Below, one piece after another: positions 8,522 through 19,002 of a stretch of 64,000 nt of DNA (the first letter of the stretch is position 1; every line of letters begins with the position of its first letter). The notes below the pieces were generated by a model. That model was given only the letters and a program-made list of their open reading frames with translations. It was not told the origin of the DNA and searched no databases. The stretch is from Paenibacillus elgii NBRC 100335 (GTDB lineage: Bacteria; Bacillota; Bacilli; Paenibacillales; NBRC-103111). The stretch covers positions 1 through 64,000 of the forward strand of contig NZ_BIMB01000001.1 in assembly GCF_004000865.1 (NCBI RefSeq), in the 5' to 3' direction. A program made the translations under genes and the position numbers.

Positions 8522-10123
8522 TTACTTTGATAATTTCGTTTTGCTGCGTACAATTACCGTTCGTGTCGCCTCATCCCACTGAACGTCCATTCCGATTTCT
8601 TCGGCGAAGAAACGTACCGGTACGAAGGTCAAATTTTGCGAAATATACGACTCGACATCCGTCGGTTTGACGGTTGCTTCCTGTCCGGTTACCGCCCGCT
8701 TGATCCCGGTCTTTCCGATATACAGCTCGATCGTCCGGCCGTCCTTGGCGAGCTGTACGGCCCGGGCCGCATCGTCGAACGTCACTTTATAACCAAGCGC
8801 TTCCGTAATTGCCCGGATCGGAACCATCGTTCTACCGTTGACGATCTCCGGCTGAGCCTCGAACACGATCTGCTGCCGGTCCACGACGACTTTGACGGTC
8901 CTGTCCTTCGGAAGACCGTCCGGCAACCGATACAGACTGACTTCGCGAAGCTTGTTGTTGTAGGCGTCGGCCACCAATATCGATCCGTCGGCACGAACTC
9001 CGACATCCATCGGTCGGTGGAGCGCAGCGCTTCCTTCAATCCCGTCGGCATTTCCGGTTATGCGGTCGGCTGCCCCGGCAATGGTGCTGACTTGCCCGTC
9101 CAGCAAGTAACGAATCGCATGGTTCTGGCTGTCCGCGATGACAAGTCCGCCTTCCTCCGTCAAGGCAAGGCCCATCGGAAAGTTGAATCTCGCATCCGAC
9201 GCGCTCCCGTCGGCGAAGCCTCCCTGAACGTGCAGCTCTTTGTTCGTTGCCGCCTGACCTCCGCCCGCCAGCGTCGTTACTTTCCCCTGCTGCAAATCGA
9301 TATATCGGATGCGCTGGTTCCCGGAATCGCTTACGATCAAATTTCCTTTGGCGTCCAGCACAAGGGCGGTCGGCTCGTTAAATTTCGCGCTTTTCAAATC
9401 CCCGTCGGCAAAATCCCCTGCGGGCGATACTTGTCCGGGGAACAATTCTACGGCGCGGGACGACAAGGCGTTCAGCGTCTTGACTTCGCCCGAAGGCGAT
9501 ATGCTTCGGATCGCATGATTGAGCGAGTCCGCCACGTACAAGGTACCGTCGGCTGCGACAGCCACATCTGTCGGACGATAGAACAAAGCATCCTTCCCTT
9601 TGCCGTCCTTTCTTCCGAGCAGCCCATTACCGGCAACAGTGCTGACCTGACCGGCGGTATCGATTTTACGGATCGCATGATTTCCCGAATCGGCTACGTA
9701 TACGTTGCCGTTAGCGTCGGCCGCAAGTCCTTGAGGCTCGTTGAAAAGCGAGGCATCGCTCTTTCCGTCTAACAGCGCGCCGACAGGGAAGCCTTTGCCG
9801 TCCTGTTTATAGGCTGCGCCGGCTAAGGTGCTGACCGTCCCCTGCGACAGCTTGCGGATCAGCTGATTTCGGGAATCCGAAACCAGCACCGTACCGTCCT
9901 TCAATACAGCCAATCCTCCCGGCATCCGGAAGGAAGCGGACGCGCCCGCTCCGTCCGCGCTCCCCAAGCCGCCGTTGCCGGCCAATGTCGTCATCTCCGT
10001 TAACGGTTGCCCGTTCTCGCCCCGCAGGGCGTCCTTCGACCACTCGGCGGCTTGCGCGCTTGATGCGCCAATCATGGCAGTCATCAGAAGCGACACGGCG
10101 ATTCGTTTCGTTGCTTTCTTCAT
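8522..10123 (-). CDS. secreted NHL-repeat protein with C-terminal copper amine oxidase-like stalk domain
   Basis: The product is 533 residues from ATG 10123 behind GGGAAGGAGC. A signal peptide ends at AQA-AEW (about residue 26). Residues 40-390 hold at least five NHL-type blades with the recurring pattern N-x-I-x-V-A/S-D-S-x-N-x-x-I-R (VLVSDSRNQLIRKL, VYVADSGNHAIRKI, LYVADSLNHAIRSI, LIVSDSGNQRIRYI, LVIADSQNHAIRYL, ILVADAYNNKLREV), so it is a beta-propeller. Residues 400-530 are a stalk domain of the copper amine oxidase N-terminal type (VVNGRTMVPIRAITEALG, FVPVRFFAEEIGMDVQWDEATRTV). No catalytic site is evident. It is 27 bases after the FecR gene and the last gene before the terminator at 8447-8501. 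Confidence 0.9.
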   Translation of the reverse strand: MKKATKRIAVSLLMTAMIGASSAQAAEWSKDALRGENGQPLTEMTTLAGNGGLGSADGAGASASFRMPGGLAVLKDGTVLVSDSRNQLIRKLSQGTVSTLAGAAYKQDGKGFPVGALLDGKSDASLFNEPQGLAADANGNVYVADSGNHAIRKIDTAGQVSTVAGNGLLGRKDGKGKDALFYRPTDVAVAADGTLYVADSLNHAIRSISPSGEVKTLNALSSRAVELFPGQVSPAGDFADGDLKSAKFNEPTALVLDAKGNLIVSDSGNQRIRYIDLQQGKVTTLAGGGQAATNKELHVQGGFADGSASDARFNFPMGLALTEEGGLVIADSQNHAIRYLLDGQVSTIAGAADRITGNADGIEGSAALHRPMDVGVRADGSILVADAYNNKLREVSLYRLPDGLPKDRTVKVVVDRQQIVFEAQPEIVNGRTMVPIRAITEALGYKVTFDDAARAVQLAKDGRTIELYIGKTGIKRAVTGQEATVKPTDVESYISQNLTFVPVRFFAEEIGMDVQWDEATRTVIVRSKTKLSK

Positions 10124-10150
10124 AGCTTGCTCCTTCCCGTACCCCGCACC

Positions 10151-12250
10151 TTACTTCGTGCCGACGCTAATCGATTGAATGTCTCTGCTTTCGTATACCG
10201 TATTCCCTTGTTTGTCGATGATTTTGATATAGCCCAGATCAACTTTGGCGGAACCGGAGGGCGAATCGACAACCGATAAAGGGACGTTTACGAGCAAGGT
10301 ATCTCCGCTTAATTGAATCGGCTTTATTGCGCCGGAGCCCTGCGTTTCAAAGGCAGTTGCCGCGTAGATCAATTCGCTCCTGGAGGCGTCGCTTACCTGA
10401 CGAAGCGTCTCTGCCGTTTGAGAGCCATAGAATACGGTGCCTGGAACAGACGTCAGGTCTGCCGGACCTCTGTAGTCCAGCGCAACCTTATCATAAAGCA
10501 AATGCGCTTCGACGGAATAGAACGGCGCAGCAGGCGTAAACCCTTTCATCGTCAACGCCACGTTGATCTTCCCGTCCTTGATGGCGCCGGCCTGCTCCAG
10601 ACCTATTCCCAAAATATGAATCGGCGGAAGCGAAACCGGAACGCTTGCTGCGGAATCGCGGAAAGCCTGCACCGTTAAATTGTAAGTGCCGGGCTGCAGC
10701 GTCCGAAGCGTAACGGTGACTTCGCTATCTCCCTGCCCGTCCGCGCGTCCGACTTCCTCCGTGCCATTGAGCACACGGACGGTTGTCCCGGCAGCGGCTT
10801 TCACTTTAATTTGCACCGGATTCCGCACCGTCGCTTCTGCTGTCGGGCTAATCAACACGGGAGCGGAAGGACGGTCGTCCGTGGAACCGCCGCCCGAGCC
10901 GCTGTCGCTCCCGGAATCGGCTGGAGGCGTAGTCGGACGGGAGGATGATTCGGGCGCAGGCTGATTGGCGTTTTTCCTTTGGCTCTCCTCGAATTGTTTC
11001 TTTTCGTCCGCACTAAGCGTGCTCGTATATTGATCCGTCGCCTTTTGATCCGCTTCTGCAACGGCTTTTTGGTTTTGGTCTTGAATTCGCTGCCTGTCGG
11101 CTTCAATACGATCCAGCAAAGCCACCAGCTTGGCCTGATTATCGCGCAGCTCCCTTTGCTCCTGCTCATATGCGGTATTTTTGGGTTCCGCCTGTTTCTT
11201 TAACTGCTCCACTTCCGGATCGATGCCTGCATTTTTATCCAGGGCAGGAGGATTGTGAATATCAAGCTTTCTTGAGGCATCGGCCATGTTCGCATTGGCT
11301 TCGTCCACAGCTTTTTGAGACAGTTTCCCCGCGTCTACGGCCGATTTGGCCAGCAGGGACAGAAACCGGTCGAAATTGGTTGTGACGGCTTCCAAATCCG
11401 CCGGCGTACTGATCTTCAGAATCGAACGCCCGTCCGGTTTTCCCTCGCCTTTATCCAGATTTTCCTTAAGCTGCGCTTTAATTTTATCTTGTTCTTTTTG
11501 GATATCCCGGATGTTTTTGATAAAGCTTTCAAGCACTTTTTTATCCAGAACCTCGACCAATGCTTTGGGGTCGGCATACTCCGCTCGCGCTCTTGGGTCC
11601 TTATTCGGTCCGGAGGAGCTGAGCGCCACCTGCTGAGCCGGGTACACCGATACGCTTTCTGCATTCCGGGTCTGCTTATGATCCGCAGCGGGATCAGCTT
11701 CCGAAGCGGAGACGATCCCCGCCGCCACGGCCATCGTCGTTTCCCCCGTCTTCCAATTGACGGACGTCATAAAGTTCGTTCCCCTGACGCCCATAACCGC
11801 CGTCGGCGTCTCGATCTCGAATTCCTCCTCCGAGCCGATCAGAGACTTGACTTTCGCCCATAAACTTCCAGCCCAAGACTTCACCTTGGTTTTCTTGCCG
11901 CCGTTTTTTTCAACTAAATCGGATATGTATATCTCGGAATTTTCGCCGATTGTAATCTCATCCTCGCGGTCCACAACTCGCAGCACAACCGAGGAGGACG
12001 GACCGGTCACGATCGAATCGCCCTGGTTCAAATTCAAGTCCTGATACGCCGCGTAAGAGCGCGAGCCGCCCGATTTCTTGTAAGCTACATCTCCCGTTAC
12101 TTCAACGACAGCCGCCGACCGGGATGATTTGGCATTCGCCGGGCTTGCGAGAGCTAAAGCGGCTCCCCCTTGAAACAGCATAGCGAAAACAAGCACCCAA
12201 GCCAAAGCCGGCTTCCGTTTCCGTCTATTGATCCGCACTGCGTTCGCCAC
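10151..12250 (-). CDS. secreted FecR-domain protein with coiled coil, Ig-like and cohesin-like domains
   Basis: The product is 699 residues from GTG 12250, which has GAGAGGGG seven bases ahead; an in-frame TTG at 12274 has no such site. A basic N terminus and hydrophobic stretch (residues 12-38) form a signal peptide ending near ANAKS. The FecR domain spans about 42-210 (GDSIVTGPSSSVVLRVV, FEIETPTAVMGVRGTNFM). Charged helices at 230-430 look coiled-coil. A Ser/Pro/Gly-rich linker follows, then an Ig-like module (PVLISPTAEATVRNPVQIKV) and a C-terminal cohesin-like module. In Gram-negatives FecR transmits signals. Here it is secreted, without sigma or anti-sigma partners, and sits between the cyclase and the NHL genes. 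Confidence 0.88.
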   Translation of the reverse strand: MANAVRINRRKRKPALAWVLVFAMLFQGGAALALASPANAKSSRSAAVVEVTGDVAYKKSGGSRSYAAYQDLNLNQGDSIVTGPSSSVVLRVVDREDEITIGENSEIYISDLVEKNGGKKTKVKSWAGSLWAKVKSLIGSEEEFEIETPTAVMGVRGTNFMTSVNWKTGETTMAVAAGIVSASEADPAADHKQTRNAESVSVYPAQQVALSSSGPNKDPRARAEYADPKALVEVLDKKVLESFIKNIRDIQKEQDKIKAQLKENLDKGEGKPDGRSILKISTPADLEAVTTNFDRFLSLLAKSAVDAGKLSQKAVDEANANMADASRKLDIHNPPALDKNAGIDPEVEQLKKQAEPKNTAYEQEQRELRDNQAKLVALLDRIEADRQRIQDQNQKAVAEADQKATDQYTSTLSADEKKQFEESQRKNANQPAPESSSRPTTPPADSGSDSGSGGGSTDDRPSAPVLISPTAEATVRNPVQIKVKAAAGTTVRVLNGTEEVGRADGQGDSEVTVTLRTLQPGTYNLTVQAFRDSAASVPVSLPPIHILGIGLEQAGAIKDGKINVALTMKGFTPAAPFYSVEAHLLYDKVALDYRGPADLTSVPGTVFYGSQTAETLRQVSDASRSELIYAATAFETQGSGAIKPIQLSGDTLLVNVPLSVVDSPSGSAKVDLGYIKIIDKQGNTVYESRDIQSISVGTK

Positions 12251-12332
12251 AACAAAACCCCTCTCCGGAATCAAAAAAATCTATTCATATTGTAAGGTGA
12301 GAAACGGTATTATTCAACGAATTTTCGTCAAA

Positions 12333-14138
12333 TCAAGCCGGAACGTCTTTCATTCCCATCACCTCAAAAAGCTTGAGCGGAACGCTCTTTCCTTTCATTA
12401 GCTTCTCCCCGGCAAATTGATAATCGAAAGCATGCTTCGTCAGCTCGTAAGTCGCTTCGGACACCAGGATCTGATTCGGCTGCGTATTGGACTCGATGCG
12501 GGCGGCCGTATTCACGTTGTCGCCAATCGCCGTATAGTCGACCCGCAGATAAGACCCGATATTGCCGACGACGACATCGCCGGTGTTGATGCCAATGCCG
12601 ACGCTGATCGAAACGCCGTATTTCTCCAGCACCTCGGCGCGCACCCTCTCCATTCCCTTCTGAATTTCGTAAGCGGTTTTCACCGCGCAATATGGATGAT
12701 CGGACACGTCCAGCGGAGCATTGTACAGGATCATCGCCGCATCCCCGATAAATTTGTCGATCGTGCCGCGGTTTTCAAGGGCCCGCTCCGTGATTAAGTT
12801 AAACATCATATTCAAGAAGTCGACCACTTCTTCGGGCTTCAGCTTCTCGGACAGCGGGGTAAACCCGCGGACGTCAAGGAACAGAACGGTGAGTTCCTTG
12901 CTGATCCCCCCGAGCTGGATTTCCCGCTCGCTGCTCGCAATCTCTTTGACCAGGTCGGGAGAAATATAGCGTCCGAATTGCTTGGTAATGTAATTTTTTT
13001 GCTTCGTTTCAAAATACGTTTTCATGGTCAGATTGCCAAAATAAGCAAGGAGCCCGCAAGTCACCGCATCGACAATGTCCAAATACTGCGAGTAGGCCGC
13101 GAAATACTCGTACTGTCCAACGAACAAAAGAACGACGACCACCATCGCAAATATCGCTCCGCTGATCGCCCGCAGCCGCCAAGTCACCCACCCGAGCAGC
13201 AGAACGACGAGAAGCGTAAGCGCAAAATCGATCCGCTTGTCCACAGGCAGCACGACCTGCTGCTTTAAAATCTGATTTAAAATATTCGCATGCGCATATA
13301 CCAGATGCATATGTTTCTCCACAGGGGTAACGCCCTCGTCCGAGCCGGGGGCCGTATAGCCGACAAGCACAAGCCGGTCTTTGAACGTCTGAGGCGGCAC
13401 GTCACCCTTCAGCGCTTTGGCGAACGGAATCGTTTCGAAATCGAATTCCTTTGCATCCCAACGGATCAGCATCTCCGACTTGGGACGGCCGTCCAATACA
13501 GGCAGGTTCAGATACCGGCTTACATCAACTCCGGCAAGCTGCGCCATTGCAAGCCCAAACGACGGATATACCCCTAGAGGCGAATCGATCTGCAGCCAGT
13601 GGGAGCGAATGACGCCGTCGCTGTCGTAAGCCGCATTGATATGTGATTTTCCAACCGACTGGCGGAAGGCCGGGATCGGTTCCGTTACCGAGCGGGCTGT
13701 CAGCAGCTCTCCTGCCTTCACCTTCATCGACCGGTCGAATTCATTTTCCAGGTTCGCATGGGATGGAATGACGATGTTGTTGTGTTTGGCCAATTCGTCG
13801 GCCAGCGCGCGGTCGCTTTCCGGCTTGTCGCTTTTGGAGTACAACTCGATATCGAAGCCGATCGCTTTGACGCCTGCGCTTTCCAGCAGCCGGATCAGCT
13901 CGGCGTATACTTTCCGATCCCACGGATAAGGCCCTACTTCCCGAATGGAGTCGGAGTCGATGCCGACGACGACAATATCCTCGTGCGGGGCTTGAGTCAT
14001 GGTTTGCTTCACGTTAAAATTGTATAAACTGTCGGATAATACCTTAAGCGCCCCGGTCGTCAAAAGCACGACGCAGAGCAGCACGATAACCGCATTACCC
14101 GCGGCGATAACGCCGATCTTTCTCCATCCCTTTCTCAT
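12333..14138 (-). CDS. CHASE2-domain membrane adenylate cyclase (class III)
   Basis: The product is 601 residues from ATG 14138 behind AGGGGG. Span one is residues 8-30. An extracellular CHASE2 sensor covers about 35-300, three more spans lie at 303-368, and a class III cyclase domain at 410-595 faces the cytoplasm. Catalytic residues are complete: metal-binding Asp422 (LFLDVRGF) and Asp466 (DKFIGDAAM), purine-specifying Lys462 and Thr536, and transition-state Asn543 and Arg547 (NVNTAARIE). Lys plus Thr favours ATP, so the product should be cAMP. An active cyclase is uncommon in Bacillales. It heads a same-strand run with the FecR and NHL genes; the gap to FecR is 82 bases. Confidence 0.93.
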   Translation of the reverse strand: MRKGWRKIGVIAAGNAVIVLLCVVLLTTGALKVLSDSLYNFNVKQTMTQAPHEDIVVVGIDSDSIREVGPYPWDRKVYAELIRLLESAGVKAIGFDIELYSKSDKPESDRALADELAKHNNIVIPSHANLENEFDRSMKVKAGELLTARSVTEPIPAFRQSVGKSHINAAYDSDGVIRSHWLQIDSPLGVYPSFGLAMAQLAGVDVSRYLNLPVLDGRPKSEMLIRWDAKEFDFETIPFAKALKGDVPPQTFKDRLVLVGYTAPGSDEGVTPVEKHMHLVYAHANILNQILKQQVVLPVDKRIDFALTLLVVLLLGWVTWRLRAISGAIFAMVVVVLLFVGQYEYFAAYSQYLDIVDAVTCGLLAYFGNLTMKTYFETKQKNYITKQFGRYISPDLVKEIASSEREIQLGGISKELTVLFLDVRGFTPLSEKLKPEEVVDFLNMMFNLITERALENRGTIDKFIGDAAMILYNAPLDVSDHPYCAVKTAYEIQKGMERVRAEVLEKYGVSISVGIGINTGDVVVGNIGSYLRVDYTAIGDNVNTAARIESNTQPNQILVSEATYELTKHAFDYQFAGEKLMKGKSVPLKLFEVMGMKDVPA

Positions 14139-14227
14139 GAAAAGCCCCCTGTTTTTCTTGCAGTATCCGCTATCATCTTACCATAAAATCCCGGTACGAA
14201 GTTATTTATTTCAAGTCAGGCCGGAAC

Positions 14228-14266
14228 GAAAAAGAGCCCGCTTCCACGGAGGAAACAGGCTCTTTG
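14228..14266 (-). terminator. terminator after ferredoxin
   Basis: On the minus strand AAAGAGCC and GGCTCTTT pair with an inner TTCC/GGAA helix, followed by a T run. It lies between the ferredoxin stop and the cyclase operon and separates the two. Confidence 0.7.
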
Positions 14267-14291
14267 TTATGAAGCTATAGGTATTCGAGTA

Positions 14292-15126
<835 letters not shown>

Positions 15127-15130
<4 letters not shown>

Positions 15131-16434
15131 TAATCGTCATCCTCCAATCCTTTTAACCTAAGATGATCCATTTGCAGCGACGTGCCGCGTCTCTTGGTGT
15201 TGCGGATGAGCGTGGAAGGATCGTCGCCAAGCATCCCCGCAGTCAAAATCACGCCTTCGCCGTACTTGTCGCGGAGCGCATCCATCGCCTGATTCAGCTT
15301 TTCCTTGACAGGTTGCTTCTGATAGCTGAACAAGTCGAGCTGTACGGCAAGCTCCTGCTTGGCTGACAGATTCTGCAGCGTTACGCCGAGCAATCGCACC
15401 GGGAGCCCTTCCTTCCAATGAGCGTCGAACAATTGGCAGGCCGCCCGGTAGAAGTCGTCCGCGCTTTCCGAAGGCTCGGGCAGCTTCGAGGCCCTAGTAA
15501 TCGTCTTCATATCGGGATCGCGTATCGAGATCTGTACCGTCTCCGCAACCAGGCCCTGCCGGCGCAGCCGCCGTCCGACTTGGTCGGACAAATTCAGAAA
15601 CACCCGGTGGATATCGGCCCGGTCCGTATAATTCACCGGCAAGGTCGTCGCATGACCGATCGATTTGCTTTGCTCTTTATCCGGATTAACCGGCGAATTG
15701 TCTTCGCCGTTGGCCGCCCGCTTCAAGGCCGGACCGAGTACGCCGAACCGGTCGCTCAGCAGCCGCTCGTCGGCATTGGCGAGCTGGCCGAGCGTATGGA
15801 TTTGCAGCCGCTTCAGCTTTTCGGCGGTTTTCTTACCAATGCCGAACAAATTAGCGCACGGATGCGGCCACAGCACGGTTGGCACGTCCCGTTTGCGCAG
15901 CACCGAGATGCCGTTGGGCTTTTTCATATCCGAAGCCATTTTGGCCAACAGCTTGTTTGGCGAGACCCCGATCGAACAAGGCAGAAGAAGCTCATCGCGA
16001 ATTCGCTTTTGAATCGTTTCGGCGATTTCGAGCGGGGTTCCGAACATTTTGGAGCCGGTAATATCCACGTAGCATTCGTCTATCGACACCGCTTCGACGA
16101 GCGGCGAATATTCGTAGGCGATCTTCATAAACCGTCTGGAAAACTGCCTGTACAGGTCAAAATCGGGGCGGATCAAGATTAGGCCGGGGCAAAGCTTGTC
16201 GGCTTCCCGCACCAGCATCCCCGTCTTCACGCCGCGCGCCCTCGCTTTATAGGAGCAGGTAACAATAATACCTTTGCGCAGTTCTACGCTCCCGGCGACC
16301 GCAATGGGTTTGTCTTTGTATTTTTCGGGTTCTACCGCTTCATGCACCGAGCAATAGAACGCGTTCATATCGATGTGGAGAATCACTCTGCCGTTCACGG
16401 GATAGCCGTTGGCACTCCCATTTGTCTCAACCAT
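15127..16434 (-). CDS. dinB: DNA polymerase IV (Y family)
   Basis: The product is 435 residues from ATG 16434, behind GGGAGGCGGATGCC. It is an error-prone translesion polymerase. The catalytic acidic residues are in LHIDMNAFYCSVHEAVEP (residue 20 region) and YSPLVEAVSIDECYVDITG. The SIGVSPNKLLAKMASDMKKPNG motif and the FGIGKKTAEKLKRLQIHTLGQLA thumb follow, with a little-finger domain at the C terminus. The tail (residues 370-435) includes KQELAVQLDLF, resembling the beta-clamp binding motif QLxLF. The four-base overlap with mobB is an unusual pairing. Confidence 0.95.
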
Positions 16435-16537
16435 GGCATCCGCCTCCCGTCCTCTACTTACAGCATAATTCGCCCGGAGTACCGGGGTCAAGCCGGGGAT
16501 ATTTTAGGATTGGCAATACCCTTTGGCTGCTACATTG

Positions 16538-16546
16538 TGCTATAAT
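16538..16546 (+). promoter_or_regulatory. extended -10 promoter element ahead of cimA
   Basis: TGCTATAAT is a perfect extended -10 (TGnTATAAT) 53 bases before the cimA start. No convincing -35 is present, which is tolerated by extended -10 promoters. Confidence 0.45.
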
Positions 16547-16598
16547 TAGAAATTATACTTTAGCGCAATAAAATGTTAAAAGAAACAGGAGGATCATT

Positions 16599-18218
16599 AT
16601 GGCGGGCACGGTTAAAATTTTCGATACTACGCTTCGAGACGGTACTCAGGGCGAAGGCGTCAGCCTCTCCGTCGAAGACAAACTCAAAATCGCCCAAAAG
16701 TTAGATGCGCTGGGCGTTTCCTATATTGAAGGCGGTTGGCCCGGCAGCAATAACAAGGATATTGAGTTTTTCATGCGGGTGAAGGAATTGAAATTGTCGC
16801 ATGCGAAAATTACAGCCTTCGGCAGCACGCGACGCAAGGAGACGTTGGCGGAAAACGATCCTAACCTGAACCGGATTCTTGAAGTCGGGGTTCAGGCCGC
16901 AGCGATCTTCGGTAAATCGTGGGACTTCCAAGTGCACACGGCCATTCAGACGACGCTGGAAGAAAATTTGGCGATGATCTACGATTCGGTCCGCTTTTTG
17001 AAGCAAAACGGGCTGGAAGTCATTTACGATGCGGAGCATTTCTTCGACGGCTACAAGAGCAACCCGGAATACGCTCTGGCGACGATTAAGAAGGCCGAGG
17101 AAGCCGGCGCCGACTGGATTGCGCTGTGCGACACGAACGGAGGCACGCTGCCTCACGAAATTTCGGCCATTGTGACTAAAGTAACGTCCTCGATCTCCTG
17201 TCCGATCGGCATTCATGCGCACAACGACTGCGAGCTCGGCGTAGCGAACAGTCTGGCCGCCGTCATGGCCGGAGCCCGGCAAGTGCAGGGCACGATCAAC
17301 GGCTACGGGGAACGGTGCGGCAATGCCAATCTCGTATCGGTCATTCCAAATTTGCAGTTAAAGCTGAAGTATGATGTGATCAGCGCGGAGCAATTAGCCA
17401 GCTTGTCCACCGTGGCACGCTATGTCAGCGAAATTGCCAATATGCATATGCCGGTTAACCAGCCTTACGTTGGCTCTGCCGCTTTCGCGCATAAAGGCGG
17501 AATTCACGTATCGGCAATTTTGCGCGATTCCAGTACGTACGAGCATATCAAGCCTGAGCTGGTCGGCAACAAGCAGCGCGTGCTTGTCTCGGAGCTTGCC
17601 GGACAGAGCAACCTTGTATTCAAGACGCAAGAGCTCGGCTTGGACTTCGATACGAACAACCAGCAGACCAAGCAGCTCATCGAGCAAATCAAAGAGATGG
17701 AGCATCAGGGATACCAGTTCGAAGGCGCAGACGCCACGCTGGAGCTTCTGATCCGGGACGCCTACGGCAAGCTGGAGGAAGTGTTCACACTTGATTCGTT
17801 TAAAATTATGGTAGCCAAATCCGCCGATCAGCCGGTGCTTTCCGAAGCGATCGTTAAGGTGAATGTACATGGCAAAACGATCTATAACGCCGCCGAAGGG
17901 AACGGTCCCGTGAATGCACTGGACAACGCCTTGCGCAAATGTCTGGTTGAATACTATCCAGATATCAACAACATGCATTTGTCCGATTATAAAGTGCGCG
18001 TCTTGGACGAGAAAGACACTACGGCAGCAAAAGTTCGCGTGCTGATCGAATCGACCGATTTCAACAGCACGTGGAGCACCGTCGGCGTATCGGAAAATAT
18101 TATCGAAGCGAGCTGGCACGCCCTTGTCGACAGCATCCGGTATGCGCTGCTCGGCATGACCCGGGTGGCCGACAAGCCGGAAGAAAGCCGGGAACGCCTC
18201 GGGCTCGTAAATCACTAA
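16599..18218 (+). CDS. cimA: citramalate synthase
   Basis: The product is 539 residues from ATG 16599 behind AACAGGAGGATC. It condenses pyruvate and acetyl-CoA to (R)-citramalate, the first step of the threonine-independent route to isoleucine. The HMG-CoA lyase-like TIM barrel opens with [13 protein letters not shown] (residues 8-20, metal Asp and Arg). The metal-binding HAHND and the [11 protein letters not shown] loop follow. The C-terminal regulatory LeuA dimer domain (from about 400) contains [15 protein letters not shown]. Length and the EGGWPGSN motif separate it from the shorter LeuA/HisS-type members. No other ilv or leu gene lies nearby. Confidence 0.95.
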   Translation: MAGTVKIFDTTLRDGTQGEGVSLSVEDKLKIAQKLDALGVSYIEGGWPGSNNKDIEFFMRVKELKLSHAKITAFGSTRRKETLAENDPNLNRILEVGVQAAAIFGKSWDFQVHTAIQTTLEENLAMIYDSVRFLKQNGLEVIYDAEHFFDGYKSNPEYALATIKKAEEAGADWIALCDTNGGTLPHEISAIVTKVTSSISCPIGIHAHNDCELGVANSLAAVMAGARQVQGTINGYGERCGNANLVSVIPNLQLKLKYDVISAEQLASLSTVARYVSEIANMHMPVNQPYVGSAAFAHKGGIHVSAILRDSSTYEHIKPELVGNKQRVLVSELAGQSNLVFKTQELGLDFDTNNQQTKQLIEQIKEMEHQGYQFEGADATLELLIRDAYGKLEEVFTLDSFKIMVAKSADQPVLSEAIVKVNVHGKTIYNAAEGNGPVNALDNALRKCLVEYYPDINNMHLSDYKVRVLDEKDTTAAKVRVLIESTDFNSTWSTVGVSENIIEASWHALVDSIRYALLGMTRVADKPEESRERLGLVNH

Positions 18219-18230
18219 AATAACGATTGC

Positions 18231-18274
18231 AAACAAGCCGCAGTTCTCCGGCCGGAGACATTGCGGCTTGTTTT
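18231..18274. terminator. bidirectional terminator between cimA and the TlpA gene
   Basis: AACAAGCCGCA pairs with TGCGGCTTGTT, with A and T runs on the two sides. It serves both convergent genes. Confidence 0.75.
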
Positions 18275-18295
18275 GATGTAGCGGGCTTGCCAAGT

Positions 18296-18832
18296 CTAGC
18301 TTGCGATCAGCCGTTTGATTTTGTCCTCCAATTGGTCGGGAGGCAGCACATGAATGACTTCCTTCAAGCGCCCTTGTCGGTCAATCAGGAAGCTTGTCGG
18401 GACGAATAACAGCCGGTAGGCGTCAGCCGCCTCCCCACTCGTATCCAATAGTATCGGGAACGAAAACTGGGCTTGGTTGACGAAACGCTTGACCGCCTCC
18501 AGCTCATCCCCTTTGGTCACGTTAACCGCGTAAAGATCGAACTGTCCTTTGTAACGGTCGTACACCTGCTTTAAGGCAGGTGCTTCTTCGCGGCACGGTC
18601 CGCACCACGAGGCCCAGAAATTCACCATCAGCGGCTTGTCCCGTACCCCGCCGACCTTATATTCTCCCCCATCCAGTCCCTTCAGGGTAAACGCAGGGGC
18701 CGGCGATTCCACCTTTAATTCCGGCCGGCCCGCAGCCGAGACCGACGAGTTCCGGTCAATCCGATCATATTGAAAAAGCGCCAGCCCCGCCAAAGCCAAT
18801 GCCAGTCCGAAAATCAGCAAATTTCGTTTCAT
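18296..18832 (-). CDS. thiol-disulfide oxidoreductase, ResA/TlpA family
   Basis: The product is 178 residues from ATG 18832, with AGGAGAGAG ahead. An N-terminal anchor (residues 5-22, LLIFGLALALAGLALF) tethers a thioredoxin fold to the outer face of the membrane. The active site WASWCGPCREE is a classical CGPC, and the cis-Pro region VPTSFLIDRQGRL is intact. Family members reduce apocytochrome c cysteines (ResA) or other exported thiols. No cytochrome c maturation genes are adjacent, so the partner is unknown. Confidence 0.9.
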   Translation of the reverse strand: MKRNLLIFGLALALAGLALFQYDRIDRNSSVSAAGRPELKVESPAPAFTLKGLDGGEYKVGGVRDKPLMVNFWASWCGPCREEAPALKQVYDRYKGQFDLYAVNVTKGDELEAVKRFVNQAQFSFPILLDTSGEAADAYRLLFVPTSFLIDRQGRLKEVIHVLPPDQLEDKIKRLIAS

Positions 18833-19002
18833 CGTCTCTCTCCTGTCCATACTCCGGCTTGCTTACGGTTACAGTATTGCCCATTTTCCAGAAAACGTTA
18901 CTAACCGATCACGCTCCGCTGGATAAAGCCGGAAAGCATGGCGCCTTCCATGAAAGGGCACATTAACTTTACGATTGTTTATTAGCGGAGGTTGAATATC
19001 GT

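Noticed and set aside
8636-9772. Open frame of 378 codons antisense to the NHL-repeat gene
   Set aside because: Shadow; the apparent repeats only mirror the NHL blades.
9000-10000. DNA-level tandem repeats in the NHL gene
   Set aside because: The repetition is at protein level; the DNA of the blades has diverged.
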